A stretch of 48,699 nt of DNA from Asterionellopsis glacialis (GCA_014885115.2 WKLE02000835.1:50058-98756); one strand, 5' to 3'. Counted from the stretch's first letter, positions 7,773 through 19,819 are shown. Numbers and translations: made by a program. The notes: generated by a model from the letters alone, not told the origin.

Positions 7773-10645
7773 ATGCTTCGAACTTTGACAGCAGCGACCA
7801 TCGCTAGCAAACAATCTAGAATACATTCAATTCTTGCACGCGATGCTGCAAAATGTTTAGTTGGTCGTCATATAGATGGCATGCTTTTCAACAAATATAA
7901 AACATCCCCGCGTCAAAGCAAAGCATTACTAGTACTCATCAGATCGTCATCATCTACTCCCTATGAAAGACATTTCCATTCGTTCATTGGGTCGGATGCA
8001 ATCAAAGCTACCATCGCCAATCTAGGAGGGGAGAAAGACAACACCTCGTTTCATTTCGCTCCTCAGCGTGTCCCTCAAAAAGTAATTTCAGTAACAGATG
8101 CTGCATCTCTTATTAATCCAAAGGATACCGTGTGTGTTTCTGGATTCGTTTCGCAAGGTGAGGTATTTTGAATTTTGTAGACAAAAAAAACCTCTTGCTT
8201 CTTTCATGATTTCTGAGCTAATGCTAAATCGTTGGCTTCGAAAATTTTTATTACTTGTAGGCGCTCCGGAGGCAATATTGGAGGCTATTGGGAAGAATTA
8301 TGAAGAAACAGGAAGTCCAAATAAAGTAACGTTATTATTTGGCGGGGGTCCAGGTGACTGGGATACTCGAGGCTTGAATCATTTGGCCAAAACAATCAAT
8401 AATAAGAATGACTTACCACTTCTTAAACGTACTATTGGCTCGCACTACGGCCAAGTACCCATGATTGCAGATCTTGCATTGAAAGAGAAGGTTCAAGCAT
8501 GGACTCTTCCATTGGGGTCTATTTCACGTATGATCCGAGCGCAGGCAACACACAGTCCGGGTCATCTAACTTCCGTTGGCCTGGGCACATTTATAGACCC
8601 AGCTATTTCTGGTGGAGCAGTAAATGAAGCTGCTAAGAACAGCAAATATCACAAAGATCTAGTGTCAAGAATTTCTCTTGATTCTCAAGATTTTCTCATG
8701 TACAAAGCTTTGCCTATTAATGTAGCTATAATTCGGGGGACGACAGCTGATGCACAGGTACGATGATTTCGATGTTTTAGTTCACTGCATTAAGCCTTTG
8801 TTCTTATTTTACTAAATTTCAGTTCTTTTTGTTTTCGGTGTATATGAAAAGGGCAACATTACAATCGAAGAGGAGTCTTTGTTGTGTGATCAAAAAATAA
8901 TTGCAGCAGCAGCGAAAAATTCTGGAGGATTAGTTATTGCCCAAGTAAAACGACTTGCAGCAAATGGGTCCCTTCCAGCTCGATCTGTAGCTGTTCCTGG
9001 CCCTTTGGTCGATTGCGTGGTAGTGGTTGATAAAGAAAAACACGACGAACACCATTCGATGTCTTATGAGGAGAGAGAGGTGAGTGAGGATTTGAACTAT
9101 ACACGGCTCGTTTTAAGCTTCATATATCCTCACTTCTTGTGTTTTTTACATGCAAATGTATAGAACCCAGTTTTCACTGGAGAGATCAAGGAAACTGAAT
9201 CTATATCCGAAAGAATGCCTTTAGACATACGAAAGATAATAGCTCGCAGAGCTTTTTACTACCTACAACCAAACACAGTCGTTAATCTTGGAATAGGCCT
9301 ACCGGAGGGTGTTGCCACAATTTCAAAAGAGGAAGGAATGCTTGACTACGTCACGCTTACAACAGAAGCTGGTGTGTTTGGCGGACAACCTGCATCCGGG
9401 AGAAGCTTCGGACCTTCGGCAAATGCTTCTGCAATGATAGAAATGAATCAGATGTTTGATTTTTACGATGGTGGGGGTCTTGACATAAGTTTTCTTGGTG
9501 CGGCAGAAATCGGACCCAATGGAGACGTCAATGTCTCTAGAATGACAAAGAATCGCCTTACTGGACCAGGCGGTTTTATAGACATTTCGCAATCGACGAA
9601 AAATATAGTGTTCGTCACACCGTTTACAACTAAAGGTCTTGAGGTATCTATACCAGGAGATGGAACTTTAGAGATCCAAAATGAAGGCAGTGTGAAGAAA
9701 TTTGTTTCCAACGTATACGAGAAAACCTTCAGTGGGGACGAGGCGGCACGGAGAGGTCAAACCATATGGTATGTCACGGAAAGAGCGGTATTTCGCCGAA
9801 GAGCGGACGTTGACATTCTGGAGTTGATAGAAATTGCACCAGGTATTGATTTACAGAAGGATGTATTGGACCAAATGGATTTCAAACCAATTGTTTCTCA
9901 TAAACTTGGAAGAATGGATCCTAGGATCTTCAAAGACGAGAAGATGAAAGTGAAGAATGAAATGTTTGGATCTCTCGAAGAAAGATACGTGTATCACGAG
10001 TCCGACCACACAGTCTTCTTAGAGATGTTTGGTATCACAATAGATAGCGAAGAAGACATTGATTGGTTAGTATCAGGGCTTGGGGCGATTCTTCAGCCTC
10101 TAGTAGACAAAAAAGGACCAGTAAATATGGTTATCAATTACGATGGTGAGTTTCAAGGGCAAGACCAGCAAAAGTTGATTCTTTAGATACAATTGGTTCC
10201 ATTGTGTGCTGACATACGTTTCTTGTTGTTGCTTCTTTTAACACAAACATTGATGTCAGGATTCGATATTCGACACGATTTAGAAACAAAGTATAGCGAA
10301 GAAGTTGAAAAGTTTGCAAGCACCTACTACAAGACCGTCCAGCGTTTCGCCGGGGCCGCCTTCCGACGTGCTCAACTTGGACGGCAGATAAGTCTAATGG
10401 AATGGGATCCTGACGAATTGTTCGAAAAGTTCGATGTTACGAATAACGGGCGCCTGTCTGTGAGAGAACTTCGTGATGGCATGGCCAATTTTTTCAATAT
10501 GCAGCTGAGTCAGACACAGATTGCAAAGTTTTGCAAGGCTGGAGGAAAAGACCTCTCAAGTTTCTCAAAAGAGCCCGATGAATGTATCCTTGGTCGAGAA
10601 GAATTCGTGAAGGCTGTTTATGAAGTCTTTAAATCAGCCGATTGA
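7773..10645 (+). CDS. Mitochondrial acyl-CoA:acetate/3-ketoacid CoA-transferase (YdiF/SCOT family) with C-terminal EF-hand
   Basis: Five exons: 7773-8157, 8261-8757, 8852-9079, 9164-10145, 10260-10645; all introns are GT-AG and phases agree, giving 825 aa. The N-terminus (MLRTLTAATIASKQSRIHSI) looks like a mitochondrial presequence. Exons 1-3 form the alpha-type domain (VCVSGFVSQGAPEAIL, GGGPGDWDTRGL). Exon 4 is the beta-type domain, with the catalytic Glu at about 438 in TTEAGVFGG and FDFYDGGGLDISFLGAAE, which is closer to bacterial YdiF than to animal SCOT. Such enzymes move CoA between acyl-CoAs and acetate or ketoacids through a glutamyl-CoA intermediate. Exon 5 continues the family tail (NYDGFDIRHDL) and adds an EF-hand: the loop at about 756-767, DVTNNGRLSVRE, has G6, L8 and E12 in place. 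A degenerate second hand follows to about 825. Reading through the last intron gives an early stop at 10186, so splicing is required for the tail. Confidence 0.9.
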
Positions 10646-10817
10646 CTAGCCCATTCAACGTAGTTAACAATTTTGTTATAGATGTACATTATATTGTTGT
10701 TTTCTATATGATTGGTCTTGAGACGTAGAAGAGAAAAAGGATGTTATTTTCAATCTTTTTTTGTCGCAGGCCGTAGACATTTGCCAAAAGGATTGGTTTT
10801 ATACCACTACTTTTTAA

Positions 10818-13272
10818 TTATGCGTACGCAGTAACATAACCAAAACCCACAAAGGCAAGTACCCACAGTGCCAGTTCTGCCAAGAATAATTTATCAAGTG
10901 TAGATTCACTACATTGAAAGTGTTGTATCAATTTTGAATTAGATGTTGAGGTAGCAGCCATTTGTTTCTGTCTTTGTTCGGTGTCCATCCATACAGGCAT
11001 GAATTGATGGAATGCAGAGGGACGAAACTTATTTACAGAACCTTCTTCTTCAACGTCACTGTTGTTTTCCACTCTTGTGTAAGCTACATCTGCATCCATT
11101 AAGCGGAGTGTTTCAGTCTCAACTTTCAAGAATCCCCAGAAAGTTCTTCTTAAAATTTCCAAAATTGGAAGAAGTACGCCTATCGGTGTACTAACATCTG
11201 ATGAAAAGATTTGTTCTTTGTCACCAGATAATTTGTAAGGGGGGATAAAACACAGCATCCACGTGAACCTAAAAACTGCATTGAACAAAAAAATCTTCCA
11301 ATAAAATGTTTCAGACTTGTACAGTCGTTTTGGTCGTAGATTAATTTGGTCCAAATTGGGAATCGAATGGCATACTCGCCGAAGTGCGTCCTCCAATGGT
11401 TGTATGAGATACATTTGAATCATAAGTAAAAACGAAGATGTTGGTCGTAATGATGAGATTGTGCATGAAAAGCGACACTCTAATGAAGACTGAGATTCGT
11501 TTTTAGGAGTAATGACAAGCAATTCCCAGTCCATAACTGTATCCCACCAAATTTGGTATAGAGTTGCAATGGTGAATGCAAAAATCCACCAGAAGCAAAT
11601 TCTATCTTCAGGATGCGTCATCCCAAAGAGAATCACAAGTGCTGCAGATAGGTATTTGAATGCATCTCCAAGGTAGGGCCATCTTTTTCCCGAATCATAA
11701 CTCATCCGGAGACATTGGAGGAATTTCCACCATAGTGGCAATAATGCAAACGATGTTAGCACTATGTTGTGCAGAAACCAACTTCGTTCCAAAATTTTTG
11801 TAGCCTCTGCCAACCCGTAGTTACGGAACAGTGTACCCCATATCACTGTAAAATAATACGTCAAGGCGAAGAGAACGTCTTGAATTGGTCTCACCAATGA
11901 TGTCATTACGTCACCAATGAAGGCATCGCGAAAGTTTACACTATGGAAGGGTGCCATCGCTGTAAATTTAACAGTCGACCAAAACCTCCCACGTCTACCT
12001 GGTGGGATGACAGATCGTACCATCAACACTGACAAAAAGATGAGAGGAAGAATCTTAGCTGGTGTTTCAGAACCTGACGAAGTTATGTGATTGTAGGCCT
12101 CAATGAACAAATGAAAATTGAATAGGATAGGCATCGATAAATCTAATGCGGCACCGAATACCATGGGCCCCGATGGTGCATACATTGTAGATTCTGAAGG
12201 AGATGATCTCGATCTGAAGAAAAAGAATGTCCCAAGGCGTGTAATTCTTGGGTGGTTTTCTCGAAACCTTTGAAACTCCGTCCGCCGTTGTTGTGATTGC
12301 CCACTTTCTGGGGTACTAGTAGATGCGGCGTCATCATTTAAGGAACAATTCACAGATCTCCGTTCAGCACGCGATCGACCGTAATAGTTTGGACAGAATG
12401 GATTGTTTCGACGACGTTCATTGTTCCCTTGATCAGCTTCTGCAGCATCCGCACCACTTCCCACTTCCTCGTCAAAGGAGCTATTATTTGATTCATCCCA
12501 GCTATCTAAATCCGAGTCAACACTACTCTTACTCTTATTTTCGTCATCTCGGTCTGAATCGTGAGAGATTTTTCTTGCGCCTAATGATAATGAGGATGAC
12601 CCATGCTCCGACCTTGTTGGTGAAGAAGAAACCGAGACTATTGGAACAATTGATTGCATTAAAGATTCTGTTTGATCTCGTGAACCAACCGGCTGTAGCG
12701 CAATGCCACCCGCGGCATCTCCCTCTGATATTATGTGTATATGAGCAGCTGCAGATTCAGGTGATCCTGGGGGGTTGTTTAGGTCGTCACTAATCATATT
12801 ATTTTCTGTATCATAGTCATTTTTGTTGTCATTATTCCGATTTTCATAAGGTGTCCCCGGTAAAAAAATTAATTCATCGCATGCTACGCCATTCCGCCGC
12901 CATGTCCGCAGTGAATATGCACAACACAGCAATGTAAAGGCAGCCAAGGCAGGACCTATTTTGATAAAACGGCAAAAAAGTAAAAAAATAATGCAGAGAA
13001 AAATGAGTCTTTTTCTACATAAAATGTCTACAGGATTGTACGAAGAATGACCCGTATGTCGACCGTAAAATCTCCATCGACTACCTATTAGTCTGCAACA
13101 GAAGAACGAATAACTTACCTCGATATATTCGCAAACTAGATGGATCATGTGTTTTTGTTGTCAAATCGTAAGCCAATACTGAAGCTAAGATAACAAGAAT
13201 TGTTGCTTTCGGTCTTAGTACTCTTTCTGATATAGCAAAGGATCCTATTGCCGCAACGATCGATACGTCCAT
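10818..13272 (-). CDS. EXS-domain multi-pass membrane protein (ERD1/XPR1/SYG1 superfamily)
   Basis: Two exons: 13272-13119 and 12955-10818, intron 13118-12956 (GTAAGT donor, AAAATAG acceptor after a T-rich tract, phase 1), giving 763 aa. A 34-nt intron with acceptor at 13085 is also frame-compatible but implausibly short. The N-terminal part has two membrane segments (VIAAIGSFAI region and PALAAFTLLCCAYSL). Residues about 80-280 are acidic, Ser- and Asn-rich and cytosolic in style. The C-terminal half has many membrane helices with the EXS signature: IWGTLFRNYG, PLWWKFLQCLRMSYDSGKRWPYLGDAFKY and TLYQIWWDTVMDWELL. EXS proteins include XPR1/SYG1 phosphate exporters and Golgi ERD1. No SPX domain is visible at the N-terminus, so an ERD1-like endomembrane phosphate or retention role is likelier than classic XPR1; this is inference. 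Confidence 0.8.
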
Positions 13273-14124
13273 TATGGTATTCTAGCTGGTGGTGTATCAG
13301 GAGCAGCAAGGGAGAGAGTGTGTCTAAAGATATGTGTTAGTTGAGTCGTAGCAGCCTAAGATATTTGTAAGCACATGAAGTCTTGTCGTATTGCTGTCTT
13401 GTTCTAAAATGCTGATGCAGTTGCCTTCGTCTTCTCTCGGTCTTGGTCTGATCAAATTGATTCTGGTTTAACAGAGCGCACCCATTGACCGAGCAAAAAC
13501 GTTCGTTGCACGGAGAGTCACGGAGTACCAGGGCACCAGTACCATTAGGAGAAGAACCCGACTCAAAAAAAAAAAAACCTGGTGAAAATAGACTTGAAAA
13601 ATTTGACGTCATCATACGAGTTCGGAGAAGAGATCTTGGTTCGGACCTTGGCGGCGAATCGTCCCAATTATCTCGGCATTTTTCATAATTCAAATTTTTC
13701 ATAATAATTAATTCTGTTCAAAATGAAAATGCTCAATAGGAAGTATTTACTGATGATTGGAATCCAGGCTTGCCCACTCGCATCTTTTTATATGTACGTT
13801 TATCTATAATAGAATAGAATAGCTATGTATACTCTCAGTACTAAACTTTCCCCAAAACGACTCCTCGCCGATAATAATATATATTTCTCGTTTGATCATG
13901 ATTTCAGTGGGTGTTCGTCAGTCGTCAGTCGTACAACTGTCCTAAACATGGTTGATGCAACTCTAGGCACGAAAGAAATCTCAAATCGTTTCACCCCTTT
14001 CCACATTGGCATCGAAACGCTCTGCGAACAACATTTACTCGTACCTCTGTCAGTAATCATCTTGTAACACTGTCAGCGTATTGAATTTTGAGACTCATAA
14101 GTTTCAATTCAAAGAAATAAAAAA
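13273..14124. promoter_or_regulatory. Divergent promoter region between EXS gene and MIT-like gene
   Basis: 852 bp between two start codons facing away from each other. It contains a 12-A run near 13566-13577 and AT-rich DNA. Short frames on both strands (13337-13702 minus, 13485-13688 plus, 13825-14067 plus) have no recognisable features and are treated as chance. Confidence 0.45.
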
Positions 14125-15282
14125 ATGGCGTCCACGAATAGTCCTGAAAATGCCTTTCAATTGATTGAAGATGGAAATTCATTTCAAAAACAAGAACAAT
14201 GGTGGGAAGCTGCAAATTCGTATGGTCAAGCTATGAGAATATTAGAAATTCTAGCAAAAGATGAGGGTGGAAAAGAAGGATCAGGGATGACAGATACTGC
14301 AAGCGCTACAAGTAGTAAAGAAGAGCAAGAAATGATTCGAAAATTATATGACACAAAACGCATGGAATATTTAGATCGTGCAAGGAATTGTTTCATCAAG
14401 GCTCTTACAAATGAAGACGAACAAGATCAGACACGACGACAACAACAACAACAACCAAAACAACAAGAAGAAATGATTACTACTAAAGCTGATCAAGAGG
14501 TAGTCGTTGCAACAGCACCATTATGTGCAACATTATCAGAAGAAAAACTTGAAAAAAGACTTCAAATATTTGCTAATTTGTACGCTAAAAATGAAATCAT
14601 TTCAATTGGAGCAATGCAAAATGAAGATGCTGGTGACAATAACGACGGAAACCAAACGAAAGAAGACGAAGATTTATCACCAGAAGATAAAGAAAAATCA
14701 TTAGAAGATAGACTTCGAGAGTTAAATGATTCTTTACCTTCTGAACTCAAAACTTCCAAACAACGTATGGTAGATATTGATAAGGGATTACGTCGTCTTG
14801 GGTTATCTTTTTACACCAAAGAAGAAAAGGAAAAGGTGGAACAAGAACTTGATGAAGATGAGCAAGTAGAACAAATTCTGAACCAAGCAAAGGATGAAGT
14901 TTTGTTTGAAAGAAAATCATCAAATACCATGTATGACAAAAAATCAAATGATTGTAAAACAAAATCATCGTCAAATCAGGATAGCGATAGTGAGGATGAC
15001 GACGATGATGGTGATGATGATGCTTTTGAGGCCTTCGAAGATCGCGTTGAGTTAATAGGAGAGAGAAATGCTGCCAAGGAAAAAATTGAAGAAGCCCAAG
15101 TCAAATTAGCTGAATTTATGGCACTTCTTGAAAGCAAGGCTGAGAATGATGATTCGGAAAGCGCTGAAATTAAATGCAAATCGGACGATAGCACGAATAG
15201 CATGGCCACTGAACAAGAGAAACAAATGCTTTTGAAAGCAAAGCGATGTATTCAAAAAGCACTCTCAGTTTGGTCCGATTGA
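14125..15282 (+). CDS. MIT-domain-like, acidic coiled-coil protein
   Basis: Single exon, 385 aa from an ATG in an A-rich context. Residues about 7-95 resemble a MIT/TPR-like helical hairpin: NAFQLIEDGNSFQKQEQWWEAA, then YLDRARNCFIKAL, a pattern used by MIT domains that bind ESCRT-III tails. A Gln-rich stretch follows at about 110-125. Residues about 190-235 (LEDRLRELNDSLPSELKTS, GLRRLGLSFY) resemble the LE-x-RL-x2-L segment found in ESCRT/abscission regulators such as ANCHR. Then comes a very acidic tract (DSDSEDDDDDGDDD, about 285-300) and a coiled coil (about 310-345). A role in membrane remodelling or cytokinesis is possible but rests on weak resemblance. It is the left gene of a same-strand pair with the UBZ-like gene. 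Confidence 0.7.
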   Translation: MASTNSPENAFQLIEDGNSFQKQEQWWEAANSYGQAMRILEILAKDEGGKEGSGMTDTASATSSKEEQEMIRKLYDTKRMEYLDRARNCFIKALTNEDEQDQTRRQQQQQPKQQEEMITTKADQEVVVATAPLCATLSEEKLEKRLQIFANLYAKNEIISIGAMQNEDAGDNNDGNQTKEDEDLSPEDKEKSLEDRLRELNDSLPSELKTSKQRMVDIDKGLRRLGLSFYTKEEKEKVEQELDEDEQVEQILNQAKDEVLFERKSSNTMYDKKSNDCKTKSSSNQDSDSEDDDDDGDDDAFEAFEDRVELIGERNAAKEKIEEAQVKLAEFMALLESKAENDDSESAEIKCKSDDSTNSMATEQEKQMLLKAKRCIQKALSVWSD

Positions 15283-15816
15283 AAAATACAGGTACTAATA
15301 ATAATGTGGTTTCTGTTGCGAAGAACAATCACAGCAAGCTTTCAATTTGCTAGCAATAATGAAGCATCATCATATTCCGTCATCATTAAATTTCAAAATG
15401 TTTTAGAACTTTGTCATCATTAGTCTATCTCTCCAAATCGATTGTTGGAACTAGTCTTTCATAATCATCTCGGATTTCCCCAGAATGTAGACAAATTTAT
15501 CCGCAAATTCAATACATTACGAGTAATAATAANNNNNNNNNNNNNNNNNNNNNNNNNNNNNNNNNNNNNNNNNNNNNNNTCAAGCATGGATCTTTTGTTG
15601 CTTGTTTTCTAATAACATCATCCCTGTCACGGTAAACAGTCGTGATATTTTGGCATCGCCTCTTCATACGCTGCGATCAACATAAAAATTGTGTAGAGTA
15701 AAGTCTAGCGAGAGTAGTGACAATGATGTGTGTTTGAAAGACCCTTGTCACAATTACTCTACAGGGCGATCAACTATAGATAGGCGTTCAATTCTCTTTC
15801 TAGTAGTCAAAATAAA
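15283..15816. other. Intergenic stretch containing an assembly gap
   Basis: 3' UTR of the MIT-like gene and promoter of the next plus-strand gene, interrupted by the 47-N gap. No gene can be supported in the flanks. Confidence 0.5.
15533..15579. other. Assembly gap (47 N)
   Basis: Run of N with AT-rich sequence on the left. It falls between genes and breaks no coding frame that I can see. Confidence 0.99.
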
Positions 15817-17874
15817 ATGTCGTCTTCAAGGAGGCGATGTGCAACAAACTCAAACTCAAGCGACGAAAATGCCTTTGACCGGCTTATGCGACGGGAACAA
15901 TGTAACACTACTCAAAGAGTTCGCCAAAGTAAAAACTTAGTTGGACCAAATGCTTTTGATCTTCTCATGAGCGGAAAGAAACGGCCGAGGCCGGAGAAAG
16001 CTGAAAGTTCATCAAATAACAGTCCCTATTCTGACACAAGTTCGGGTCGTTTTGTCCTATGCCCGATGGGTTGTGGTACCCACATTTCGGAACTTGTAAT
16101 CAATACACACATTGATCGCTGCACTGGTAAAGACAACAAAACCATAAAGAACGAGATTGACTTAGAAAACGTGAATATTTGTAGTCAGCAAATGTCGCCA
16201 TCAAAAGTAGACTCCCCTAGGGCAGTAGCTCAACAGAAACGTGAACCTTCGCCTCCTAAGCCTAATGCATTTGCTCATATGATGGACCAATCCGAGCGCG
16301 TTTTTTCTGCGAAACCCTTAAGACAACGTTTTCACATTGGTGAAGACGGAACAATTACCTGGTCGAATTCTCTGCATCCGGACACTAGGTATTCAGTAGA
16401 ATGTAGTACTCCATCGGTCATTCCAAAGCAAAATGAAATTATCAGATGGTCAGCGTCTGTAACATTGAAAGGGACACGGATGCTAAATTGCGGAGAACGT
16501 AATTCAATTCCTCCTCAAGATTTGAAGCTCACAGTAAGCTCTGCCTTTCCAAGTGCTGTTGATACAATGACAACAAATCGTCGACTAGTTCGAAAACATT
16601 CACGATTATCGGTAAGTTCTTAATTCTTATCCTTCTTGACATTCTCAACACCTATCCTAGTTTGCATCTCATTATGCGTCGTTTTGGCTTTTTTCATTAT
16701 AAACTTATCGCATTTGTATAGGTTCCAGTTTTGAAGTCAGTTTTGCAGAAATCTATCCGTCGCCGTAGGCCACTTCCGTCTGTAAGAGTAGCCATGGAAC
16801 TTATAGACAAATCCTTGGGTGATTTTCTTAGAAGAATGCCAATCATAATACTTGAAGACTCTACTCTTCACCCAGACTTTCCTTTGCTGGTGTGGCTCAT
16901 GATTGCTGACTCCAAAGTAAGTTTCGAATGCCAAGTTTGTGCTTGTCTCAGGCCATTTAAACTGTGCAACTAATTTATTGCTTCGATTTTGTATCATTCG
17001 CTTTTAGGGATTTGTAATGCCGCCCCAATTGCTGACGCGAGTACTACAAATCGTTTACGAAATTGCTTCTTGTCCGTATGCAGATCATGCTGATGTGCAA
17101 ATAGTAGCATCTAAAGATTCAAAACAAACAAAGACTATAAATGAAAACGAAGATCCGTTGCAGGACCTTTCAGAACATCTTTGTCTCTCCTCGCCTGCAG
17201 CACGATTTGAAAAAGAATTTGCTTGTATGCCAGATATATGTGTCATGATGATCAGAACGATGCTAATCCGTGCTCAATATGGAGGAATGACAGGTGATAT
17301 CAAAATGCTTCACCGCTATATTGACACGTGGAGAAAGCGTTTTTCACTATGCAATATGCCTGATGGTTTTGCTGAGACAATATTCCCCGATGGTGGAGAG
17401 GAGGGAAAGCTTTTGAAATGGTGGAATGTACCTGAACGAATCCACTGCAGCGCTAGAAAACAAAGCTCGAGGCATATTATCAAGCTGGATTCAATCGAGA
17501 AGCTGGTGATGAAAGACTTGTGTGTTGCTGGGATTGACTTCCACTGTTCTTCTGTATTAGATAGTATCATCGGCAATCCAAATTTGTTTGCTAAATGCTG
17601 CGAGTGCCTAGCAGAAATCCCCGATGTTGTCGGACCTTGTCCTTTGGGAACGAATGACCGTCAGTCCTGGATATTAGGTATATTGAAAACATGCATGTGG
17701 GAGTTCAGCTCAGGTGTGAACCATAGGCGACCTCTAGTTTCTAGTAAGCAAAACACGGATGATTCTTGCCTGACTGTCAAAGATGCTGTCCTGAAAAAGT
17801 TCTGGATCGACATGGTTTGCGAAAGCGCGACAAAATATATGAAAGCTTATCTAGAAGAACGTGTAGTGCATTAA
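15817..17874 (+). CDS. UBZ4-like zinc-finger protein with repeated NAFxxLM-type motifs and unknown C-terminal domain
   Basis: Three exons: 15817-16611, 16722-16916, 17008-17874; GT-AG introns, all phase 0, 618 aa. The N-terminus has NAFDRLM (18-24), NAFDLLM (45-51) and NAFAHMM (150-156), three spaced copies of one short motif. Residues 79-102 ([24 protein letters not shown]) give C82, C86, H98, C102, a C-x3-C-x11-H-x3-C finger resembling UBZ4 ubiquitin-binding fingers of RAD18, WRNIP1 and SNM1A, though those use C-x2-C. The rest (about 170-618) is a conserved-looking folded region with [22 protein letters not shown] and [25 protein letters not shown], which I do not recognise. A DNA-damage or ubiquitin role is suggested only by the finger. 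It converges with the THH1/TOM1-like gene, with 56 bp between stops. Confidence 0.75.
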
Positions 17875-17930
17875 AATAAGTTATCTGCAATAAATCACAC
17901 TATTTTTTTCTGCAGTAAGATGGTTGTACA

Positions 17931-19176
17931 TCAATTCGTTTGTGTGTTTTGTTCAGTGTCTCCCTGTATCAGGGATGTGCTGTCAATAAGAGGCTGTGAC
18001 AGAGCAGAATGAAGCGGTCGTATTGGACTCAGGTAGTTCAGTGGTCCCTCTGTAGGACCGTTATCAAAACCAATAAACGTCATGTAAGATCTGTCGAGCA
18101 TTGCAATGATGGGGATAATTTCGCAACCGAAGAAGAGCAGTAAGAGGACTAGGAATGACCAAACAGGAGTATTGGAATCCTGGAGTAATTCAATGTTGTA
18201 AATGTAAACCAGAAGCGTAGCAATACCCCAAACTATCCGCGTTAGCGTCCAAAGTGCCATAATTCTTGAAAGCTTTGAATATGATTCTCGCAACCGTTGT
18301 GATCTGAAAGGAAAGCCACTAAAGTTTACCGATAAATAAAGGTAAAAAATAAGTACGATCGAAACTGCTGTAAAATTAATGCCAGTGATTGCTGCGTAAA
18401 TTATGGTTCGAACGCTCTTATCGGATGGGACAAAAAATATGCATGTGTACAACACAAGCTGTGTAGCATAAAGAAGCGCATTGAAAACCATGTAGCATTT
18501 TAAACCACTCCTTTTCCACTCCAATGTTGATTCGGTATGGAAGCGAGATTCTAGAAAACACTCAGCCCATACTAAAGTCAACAATGCATATGTCGATACA
18601 ACAATGCAATTGGGCAGATCAAAAAGAACAGTCATCGCTTTGTCGTAAAATTTTTGGTTCTTCACTTCCGTAGTTGCTGATAGATATTGATCTGTCGGTT
18701 GGAGAGAATAATGCGCTCGGACGTTTGCAATGTTCTTGAAAATTTTAAGATGATGAGAAAGAGTGACCAAACTACAGAAGTCAGTATAAATTTGATGCAG
18801 CGAAAAGATGGGTTTTTCCGATGGAATATTTATTATCCAGCAGTGACAATCCAAAATCTCAAATCGCTGCAACGAAACACAAGTTCGTTGCTTGTAATGA
18901 ACTTACCATTGCCACAACTCCTAGAATTGTCATAATTCGAACGGCGCATACTAAGCCGACACTGAGAACAAGCAACTTTTTAGTTCCCATCTCGCGGTTT
19001 CGGCGATTCAATGTAGAGTATTTCCGTTGTGCGAGAACCAGACAAAACGTATACAGAATTGATGATATGAGTAGTGCGACCGTCAACATATCCACTGTAA
19101 ATGTCACTGTAGGAGAAGGTGAATCATTGTGACTAGTTTCACTACCGTGTAGATCCATCATGAGTAGTTTTCCCAT
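17931..19176 (-). CDS. THH1/TOM1/TOM3-domain seven-transmembrane protein
   Basis: Two exons: 19176-18907 and 18734-17931; intron 18906-18735 (172 bp, GTAAGT donor, CAAG acceptor, phase 0), giving 357 aa. Exon 1 encodes two membrane helices (about MLTVALLISSILYTFCLVLA and LLVLSVGLVCAVRIMTILGV). Exon 2 encodes five more, including DLPNCIVVSTYALLTLVWAE, the characteristic DLP...L...WAE segment of the THH1/TOM1/TOM3 family and its animal GPR137 relatives. The helix before the tail (LLLFFGCEIIPIIAML) also fits. Plant TOM1/TOM3 are tonoplast proteins interacting with ARL8; GPR137 is lysosomal. The tail after the last helix is short and Ser/Thr-rich. The acceptor choice is the only frame-compatible one that keeps the family segment, but was not confirmed by transcript. 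Confidence 0.8.
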
Positions 19177-19819
19177 GGTCCATCACGCCATAGATCGACC
19201 ATTCAACTCGATGATATATTATTGTTCTTTGCTCGATCAAAAAGTCCGATGTACTCGTAAAAGCTGAAGGCTGAGTCGTATGTCGACCAAGCCGGTATTT
19301 CCAGATATTTCCAGCTTCGACAAACTTCTTGCTCACGCTGTGTTTGTTGAGTGTGTATCAGGCGGTGTCGTCGCAAGATCGAAGATTGTAGAGTGGGAAG
19401 TGTGTGCGAAGAACTTTTCAGTGTTTTGTTTGGCTGCAGGCGTCAATGTGTTGAAACTCTCCCTCCGAGAGTTCGGGTTTCTATTGACCTTGCAATGAAA
19501 AATCTATTATTTACCGGTAGGAGCTTGTATAAAACAGAAATCCGAAACTAACCACTTCTCTAGAGTTTTTTACATAATACTTCTGGGGAGTTCAATCCTG
19601 CGTCAGTGATCTCAGATCGAAATAGATTTTGCTTTGAAACATCATAGTAACCGACCAGAGAATGAGAAAGCTTACACGATGAATTTGCTCTCTCTAGAAT
19701 AGAGCATTACAAAATGGCATTTCGGTTGTCAATCTAGTTTATATCAACAAGTTGACCAAACAACTAAAAGATTTCATAACGCATCTCAATTTTTATCTGG
19801 ATCTAGGTGTTCCCTGAAA
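19177..19819. promoter_or_regulatory. Divergent promoter region between seven-TM gene and plastid-protein gene
   Basis: 643 bp between oppositely directed starts. It contains CTCTAGAG-like motifs near 19557-19565 and 19685-19702, and no other supported gene. Confidence 0.45.

Noticed and set aside
10193..10645. Separate small EF-hand gene downstream of the CoA-transferase
   Set aside because: Its first residues are intronic, and the joined exon continues the known NYDGF tail of CoA-transferases in frame.
12323..12793. 156-codon plus-strand frame
   Set aside because: Antisense to the low-complexity Ser/Asp-rich part of the EXS gene; His/Leu-rich composition is what the complement of that codon bias gives.
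10818..13148. Unspliced 776-aa reading of the EXS gene
   Set aside because: Its first ~65 residues come from the intron (12956-13118) and start at an internal ATG of exon 1 in the wrong frame; the spliced model is better.
13337..13702. Opposing frames in the EXS/MIT promoter region
   Set aside because: They overlap each other antisense, include the poly-A run and show no domain features.
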